From Clitopilus passeckerianus (Eukaryota; Basidiomycota; Agaricomycetes; Agaricales; Entolomataceae), in NCBI GenBank assembly GCA_944990035.1, contig CALYLX010000146.1:434001-498000 (forward strand): DNA of 64,000 nucleotides, read 5' to 3'. Shown in pieces: positions 57,670-64,000 of the stretch (within the stretch, counting starts at the first letter, position 1; each line of letters opens with the position of its first letter). A model generated the notes under the pieces. The model did no database searches and was not told the DNA's origin. It saw only the letters and a list, made by a program, of their open reading frames with translations. Position numbers and translations under genes: made by a program.

Positions 57670-59558
57670 GGCTTCAAGTTTACAAGAGAGAAGCACGGTG
57701 AGAGCATGCCCTAGGCGGGAACTGTACACGATCACGCCTCGTTATAAGATGGAATTAACGAGGCGGTGATTAGCCCTGCTATGTTTACATCGGCTAGCAC
57801 TTTTCCAGTGCCTAGACATGTAGAATGGCGCTAAACCATAATGAATACATCACCCTTGACAGATCTCCACGAATCAGGGCCTCATATCAGTCATCTGCGC
57901 GGATTGGTTCGCGATAGGACTGTTTTGTGAAGTTATGGCCGCACCGGGGTCCGGAACTGCCTGAATTGAGAACAAGAGGACACATCCCCATCGGATATGG
58001 ATAATGACGAAGACCACCTGGCCCTCTGCCACCGGAAATAAACAAATCCCGCTGTTAGCACCCGCCATCGCTAGTAACCAGTTACTGAGGTGCCTACCTG
58101 TGTTAATTGAGACATCGCCAACTAGGTAGCATGTCGGTCGATAAACATTTCCTGGGAGTCACCACATCGTCAGAGTCGGTCAGACGGGACCCTCACGTCA
58201 TTTGCGGTAGTGGATGTTTATTGCCAACTTCACATAGGCCGACGAAGCAGGAAGAAGCCTAGAAAATATGGACTTGTGGCTCACCCAGGTCTTTCTGGTT
58301 TTCGTGACAACGGTAAGTAGTGGCGATGAGGAAGGATCTTGGAAGTTTGCAGCAGGTGTTTCTAGTCAAATCCCAGGTTTTTATTAGAGTCTACAAGCAC
58401 TCTTCAACGACCAGAGCAGGGTGTGTGTGCCTCCTAGCTGTCACGGACGGAAATTACGGGTACATACCTTATTGACATCTGTTTATTGGTCTCGCCGAAA
58501 TTTGATCGCATCACGGGTTCGGAGAAAGCCTTCCTCCCCAAAGTTATTAACCTTCACCAACTCCTGAGCACAATCAGCTCATCCCTCAATGAAGTTCTCT
58601 AACAACTTCACCTGTCTACGAGCAGACCCACATTGAATGGCTCCTGATATGCCCATGATAGGACAGCACGGCATTGCTAGAAGAGGCCCTTTCTGATTCC
58701 CGAACTTCTTGGTCGATTTCGTTGCTGGTTCCCTTATTTCACTATGTGTTTTAAGGCTTGCCCCATCCTGCGAACTTCAGGAAAAATATCACTTTACCGA
58801 GCAGTGATTAACGGAGGTCCCGAATGTATTGCGCAATGCGCATCAAACTACACACATCCGAGCCATCTACTTGCTATGGCCAGCGTACCAGTTTCGGTTA
58901 ACCTGACAGTGACAGTGACAAGATCAGTCGAATGCCTTCAGATCCAACTGGGCTTTCTTTCTCCGATCATGAGGACAGCCCCTGACCTCTCAACAGGTGG
59001 TTGTGCTTGGATGTGCCTCGAAGGCTGCCCACGGAATGGTCCGTTTCAGCGAGGAACAAGGGGGTCGAAGTCAAGGTGTTCAACAGTGTGTATCTGTGCT
59101 GCTTCTGGCCCAAGAGCCAGTGGCAGATTTATAGGTCAGCTGGCCAACCATGGCTCTGAGGCTTCCTGAAAACATGATCAAGTGATTTGGAAAGCGTAGC
59201 TAATGCGGAGCAGGAACACATTTGTATGGCAAGCCGTGCGTTTCAGTATACAAGACCTGTAGGATTGAATATAATGTTATCACAATGTGTTGTTGCGGAA
59301 GGCCATTATCTCTCGAAGCCTGTGTTATTTTGAGATGCCTCCGTGATTGCTAGAATCATAATTTAGGTTGTAGATGCGCTGCCATTTTAGTGAGCTCGAT
59401 CGGATGTGATACCCGAGCACCGACGTGACATCCTCCCCACAAGGTTTGCCATGGGCCAATTCCAGTGAACACACCTGCTTTATGCCATATTGTCCGAACT
59501 CTGCCCTGCCGTTCCCCCTGTGGTCCACTGGAAACTCCAAGTGAAGTCCTCAACATTC
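57670..59558. other. gene-poor interval of 1.9 kb
   Basis: No gene supported. A minus frame at 57874-58068 and a plus frame at 58744-59169 lack recognisable domains. A plus-strand MDLWLTQVFLVFVTT at 58268 is followed by a good donor (GTAAGT) and could begin a gene, but I cannot follow it further. Confidence 0.4.
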
Positions 59559-61124
59559 ATGCACACTCCTTCAGCAGCATTTCGACCTTTCAGCACCCTA
59601 AAATGTTGCGCGCTCAAGACTAGGCCTGTCTACACGGCTTGCACACGACTACGACCTTTTGCAATCCAGAACACTGTTCAAAAAGCACCGTATAGCATGG
59701 CAATTTTACCCGCAACCTATGAGGCAACGCCCAGTACGCACACGGTCAATCCTGTCGTGAAGCCAACGTATGATGCCTCACCCATTCCACCGAACCCGCT
59801 TGGGGAGGGAAACTGCATTCGCAGAGCGGCCGCACTAATCATCGGGTGAGTGCATATCTGAGGCAACTTTGGATGATATCTGAAAGTTTCTTTGACCGTC
59901 TCAGTGATGAAATCCTCAACGGCAAGACTCGAGACAGCAACTCCAACTTCTTTGCGCGATATTGCTTCGAACAGGGCATCGAACTGTATGATGCCATTCC
60001 TCTGAATTCTCCAATAATTGACCTCGTTTATCCAGAAAACGTATAGAGGTTATCGCTGACAATGAAGAGGAGATGTACGTTTCCCCTGACTCTATAAGAG
60101 ATTGCCCACTCACATGGCTCCTGTCCCCAGTGTCGAAGCCAGCAGACGGCTGGTCGAGAAATACGACTTCGTCATCACTACAGGTGGTATTGGGCCCACT
60201 CACGACGGTATGAAATGGTCACAGCACCCTCTTTTGCCTCGTCATCCCACCCCTCTCATCCACCACTTCACCAGATATTACATATCAGTCGCTTGCCACA
60301 GCATTCAACCAGGGCTTGGTCCACCATCCGGAAACCCTAAAGCGAATGGAGGGCCTTGCTCGGCACCGGAGGTCATATAATTCACAGACTCCAGAACAGC
60401 GAACTGCCATGCAGAGGATGGCTCTTTTCCCTGATCAAGCGGAGGTCCTTTTCGTCAACGAGGACAGCTGGGTGGTACGTCAAGTTTCCTGTTCTTTCCT
60501 CCGGCGACAAGCCATCATGTCATATGATTTCGACTACTTCTCTCCTCTCCTTCCCTCTCCGTTCCGTACCCTCGATTCTGACCTTCCTGCTTATCACCCT
60601 TATCAAGCCTGTGATTCGACTTGAAGGCAAACTATGCGTGTTCCCCGGCATCCCGAAGCTGTTTCAGCGAATGTTGACAGAACTGACGCCATATCTCCCT
60701 CTGCCGCCGAAATCCGAGCGGCCCCTCCGAATTCAGATCTTCACTAAGTACGCCCTTACGTTGTCCCATTTATGATGACATCTGACCATTCTTGTACAGC
60801 CGCCTCGAATCCATGATTGCGCCCTACCTCACATCTCTGCAGAAGAGAGTAATGTCAAGCGGAGTCCAGGTGGGCTCATACCCTGTGATGGGCAAAGGCG
60901 TCTTCGTCAGTTTGATTGGCCGAGATCCTATTCATCTGGAATCTGGGACGTTGTGGCTGGCCGACATAGCTAGAGAGGTGGAAAGGGAGATTGGAGGGAG
61001 AGTCGCTAGCGACGAGGAGGTCGTCAGCGTGAAGCAGGAAGCAGTTGTCAAGCAGTCAGAGGAGGGATTCAAGTCACCTGTGACAAGTCCTGGCATTCCA
61101 CAATTAGCTACACCGAAGATATGA
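59559..61124 (+). CDS. molybdopterin-binding (MoCF/CinA-type) domain protein, possibly mitochondrial
   Basis: The domain is shared by MogA/MoeA, CinA and the N-terminal half of human FAD synthase. The start at 59559 reads MHTPSAAFRPFSTLKCCALK and stays basic, without acidic residues, for about 45 residues, which fits a mitochondrial presequence. The fold follows: RAAALIIGDEILNGKTRDSN, then KRIEVIADNEEEI after an intron, RLVEKYDFVITTGGIGPTHD (binding loop), LARHRRSYNSQTPEQRTAMQ, KLCVFPGIPKLFQRMLTEL and a C-terminal GTLWLADIAREVEREIGG. Introns are short with GT-AG ends. A stand-alone domain like this may act as an FAD or nucleotide hydrolase; this is inference. Confidence 0.8.
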
Positions 61125-61539
61125 ACGGTTATGCTATAGTGTCACAGTTAGACATACCAAGATTTGTACGCTTTCGTTCTGTATATTATTGCCGCGTTCA
61201 CTACGCAATTCCAGTCTCGATTTGGAACTTGCTTTGCACTCGCTGCGTAAGATTCCGCAGACGGTTCACGAGCCAATAGCGTAGAAACAAGGCAGACATC
61301 CAGGCCATTGCTCTAGTACGCGTCAAGACGATTCCGTATTGATGCTTGTCAATTATAAGCAGCTCGACTGTGGTGGTAACTTTCTTATAACCAAATGCGC
61401 CTCCACCCACTGGTGGCAGTGCTTCTGCCTGGCTTCTGCTCAAGACCGTCACCACTCACGCTGTCGAATAAATAGCAGCTCGTTAAGGACCATGTCTCTC
61501 GCAAACTTCAAGTTATTTAACGCTTGACTAGATCTCAAA
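61125..61539. other. intergenic, no gene supported
   Basis: A minus frame at 61201-61455 covers most of it but has no recognisable domain. Probably 3' UTR plus the cupin promoter. Confidence 0.4.
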
Positions 61540-62252
61540 TATGACCACCCAACAACTCGAGGACATCCTTTATGTCGGGAAGGGAGGAACCATGGTCGGT
61601 CCACCATATCACGTAGGATTGAAGCCTCACATAATAGTCTTTCCACCAGACATTTTTTGAAGCATGCAGAGTGGCTCACATACAACCATATCTCAGGAGA
61701 CCCCAACGCAGACGTCCTTGACGTTCCACCCCACTGGCGCGAGACCCACGACGACGAGATACTCCATATCATCTAAGGCAAGCTTGAAGTCCTCGTAGAG
61801 AGCACATGGAAGATATATGGCCCCGGGGACGGGGATATTGTCATTCCAAAGGGAGCTGTTCATGCTCTGAAGTCCATTAAAGGCGTAGAGGTCATATTCG
61901 AGGAGAGGACGGATCCGATGATAAGCATGTCTTTCTGCCCTGCAGTTGAACACTGGTCTGATTGTGATTGTAGGACGATGAGAAGGAGATATTCTTTCGC
62001 GATTTGTTTGCTACAGGACAATTCTCTTCAAACCTCTTCGATATCATCCTGACGTTCTATCATGGGGATACTTTTCCAGCATTCCCAAATCAGGTCAAAT
62101 GGATGGAAAGGACGGTAAGTTGGCTCAGCTTCTTGGTCTCGCGCAGATTTTGTTGACACCCTTGACTCAGTTCGTTTCTGTACTTGGTGGATACCCGGCA
62201 CCGACTTTTGGCTATAAACTGGCGCACAAGCCTGCACAGAAGTCCAATTAGG
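61540..62252 (+). pseudogene. cupin gene, copy 1, broken
   Basis: The gene model mirrors the intact cupin next to it: MTTQQLEDILYVGKGGTM, an intron, then VLDVPPHWRETHDDEILHI, then an in-frame TAA (61774-61776). The intact copy has AAA (Lys) at this place (FRILKGKMDV against HII-stop-GKLEV). Downstream the protein continues well: YGPGDGDIVIPKGAVHALKS, EVIFEERTDPM, and, after introns, EIFFRDLFATGQFS, FYHGDTFPAFPNQVKWMERT and FVSVLGGYPAPTFGYKLAH. A second lesion is an extra T in a T6 run (61653-61658) at the start of exon 2, compared with copy 2. Both lesions mark a recent pseudogene. Confidence 0.82.
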
Positions 62253-62527
62253 GGGTTTCGATCCTTCGCCAGCCTCCTCTTATTGCATACCCTACGACAT
62301 CCTCTGTAATGTCTCCTCTTAAAATGGCCACATTTTTCCTGCCAGACTTGAAACACGCAGAACGCTGATGATGTTTGCGTCACCTTGACTTCGCGGGGGT
62401 ATATTAGGCGCTCACGTATATGGTTTTAGTACTGAATTGGAATGGACACATGTTCGATCGTACCTGACTTTCGCTCGAGTATATAGCACAGGCCTCACGG
62501 CGAACAGCCTGGCTAGAAACCAAACTC

Positions 62528-63246
62528 ATGGCCGCCTCACAGTCAGAAGATACGATTCGTTTCGGAGAGGGCATGTCGATGGTAAGTCGCACCTTCTCGG
62601 CTACTGAACATGGGTTTTCGGGTTCTGATGGCAGATGCATAGACCTTTCTGAGAAATGGTGAATGGGTTATCCGAAATCACTATACAGGTGCTGCCGACG
62701 CAGAAGTCTTCGAGGTTCCACCTCACTGGCACGACACCCATGACGAAATATTCCGGATCTTAAAAGGAAAGATGGATGTCATGCTGGGTTCCACTTGGCG
62801 GACATATGCGCCTGAAGACGGAGAGATAGTCATTCCCAAAGGGACAGTCCATTCCTTAAGAGGTATCAAGGGCGTTGAGCTCATCTGTGAGGAGAAGACT
62901 GATCCAATGGTGGGTTTTATTTGGAGCTTAGAGTGAATCCTGTATTGATGATCAACTAACACTTCAACCCAGGATGGAGAGAAGGAATTTTTTTTCCGCA
63001 ATCTCTTCGCAAAAGGCGGGCTCAAGGCCGGTTTGTTTGATGCGATGCATGTCTTCTACCACGGAGACACCATCCCGGCATTCCCAGGCCACATTAAATG
63101 GCTCGAAAAAGCTGTGAGTTTCTGTCAATTGTAGTCGGAACTTGGCTGACGTTCTCCTCAAAAAGTTTGTAACAGTAGTTGGTGCATACATGGCGCCTTT
63201 ATTGGGCTACGAACTAGTTTACAAGCCTGGGCAGAAGAGAGACTGA
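62528..63246 (+). CDS. cupin-domain protein, copy 2, intact
   Basis: A small cupin of the single-barrel type. The start at 62528 gives MAASQSEDTIRFGEGMSM, a 60-70 nt intron, then TFLRNGEWVIRNHYTGAADA, EVFEVPPHWHDTHDEIFRIL and VMLGSTWRTYAPEDGEIVIP with KGTVHSLRGIKGVEL. Two more introns lead to GEKEFFFRNLFAKGG, MHVFYHGDTIPAFPGHIKWL and FVTVVGAYMAPLLGYEL, ending GQKRD. The HW-H-TH-E set and the VIPKGTVH block form the metal site expected of cupins. The enzyme activity is not known. A tandem copy just upstream has decayed, so this is the survivor of a duplication. Confidence 0.85.
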
Positions 63247-64000
63247 GGAACTCAGAGTGCTAGGTTGTCATATCCATGATCTCCATCACCCTGTAACCAC
63301 AACTCATGAATATTGAACCCTGGCATTACGTTCTGGGTCGCAAGGGCACGTTTTGGGAGTTTCGTGTTTATCAGTGCTCGAGGGCACAAGTACAGAGGTG
63401 TTGACAATACCACCGCGAATAATTGCTTTCTGAGCATACAGCCAGTTTTCAGCTAGTTACAGGAGACGAATGTGTTCTGATTTGGGCAGCCAATTCTACA
63501 GAGTAATTTTCTGACATGAGCGGTTTAGAAGCCCATGAAAACGGGCCTGAAAGTGCAAGAGGATTTACTATAAAAGGTATAGTACTGGCATGAATGTCGT
63601 AAAGGACATGTCTTCGGCTGTCAAAACTCTAGTCAATTCAACCCAAATGTAATTACAAGACTGCCGAACTTACTTCCGAAGGCAAAAAGGGAGGAGGGGG
63701 TCAAACAGAGCACGGAAATAGCGCGTGCTTGTGAGTCAGGCAATCCTTCACAGAGAAATTTCATTGCAAATTCGAAGTACACGACCGCCCGTTCCTAATC
63801 ATTCCAGCCAGCCCTGGCAGCCAAGAGTCGTTTGACCGAGTCGTGGCTGAGGTTGTCTCGGAGTTACTGGTCGGGGGTTCCACTAGCACCCATGGTATAG
63901 AGAGTACCGCTTCGTGGTCGGCAAGTAAACACTTGCCCGCCTTCAATTTCCTTCTCAAATGTCTCGATCATTAACAACAATAGTTCTGCTTTGACCAATT
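63247..64000. other. right end of window, no gene supported
   Basis: A plus-strand stretch at about 63805-63960 can be read as SPGSQESFDRVVAEVVSELL and onward, but no family is recognised and no splice pattern is evident. It may be the start of a gene beyond the window. Confidence 0.35.

Overview
This window looks like a nuclear chromosome segment from a filamentous basidiomycete, most likely an agaricomycete. Genes are densely packed and split by many short introns of roughly 45-65 nt. Families typical of mushroom-forming fungi are present: a DUF6534 membrane protein, short NACHT-domain STAND NTPases, a Kre9/KNH-like GPI protein and a CorA-like transporter of the fungal type. A retroelement coding for reverse transcriptase, RNase H and tyrosine recombinase sits in the right half. 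All calls come from reading the sequence; no database search was run.

Left third (1-16.5 kb), core genes, all on the minus strand. In order: threonyl-tRNA synthetase (cut by the window edge, with a possible mitochondrial presequence from an upstream ATG), VPS15 (myristoylation start, kinase, HEAT and WD40 regions), a secreted APP1-like DUF2183 phosphatase, a Kre9/KNH GPI-anchored protein, a quinone-oxidoreductase/prostaglandin-reductase-like MDR enzyme with a 13-nt micro-exon, and a small coiled-coil protein.

Middle (17-37 kb), an accessory cluster. Five members of one ArsB/NhaD-type (IT superfamily) permease family flank three NACHT NTPases in the order permease pseudogene, permease pseudogene, permease, NACHT, NACHT, NACHT, permease, permease. 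The permeases run from one copy with all expected motifs (35.2-37.1 kb) through two divergent but open copies to two wrecks. The three NACHT proteins share exon structure, including a final exon of exactly 102 nt in each. This is the most unusual part of the window.

Right third (37-64 kb). A CorA-like Mg2+ transporter is followed by a DIRS/Ngaro-type YR retrotransposon with several frameshifts. Next come the PAT-complex subunit Asterix, a mitochondrial carrier with a GC-AG intron, a WH1/EVH1 protein, an unusual protein kinase, a 71-aa small protein, a DUF6534 membrane protein, a molybdopterin-binding (MoCF/CinA-type) protein, and a tandem pair of cupins whose first copy is broken. Several gene-poor stretches hold nothing I can support; they are listed as such.
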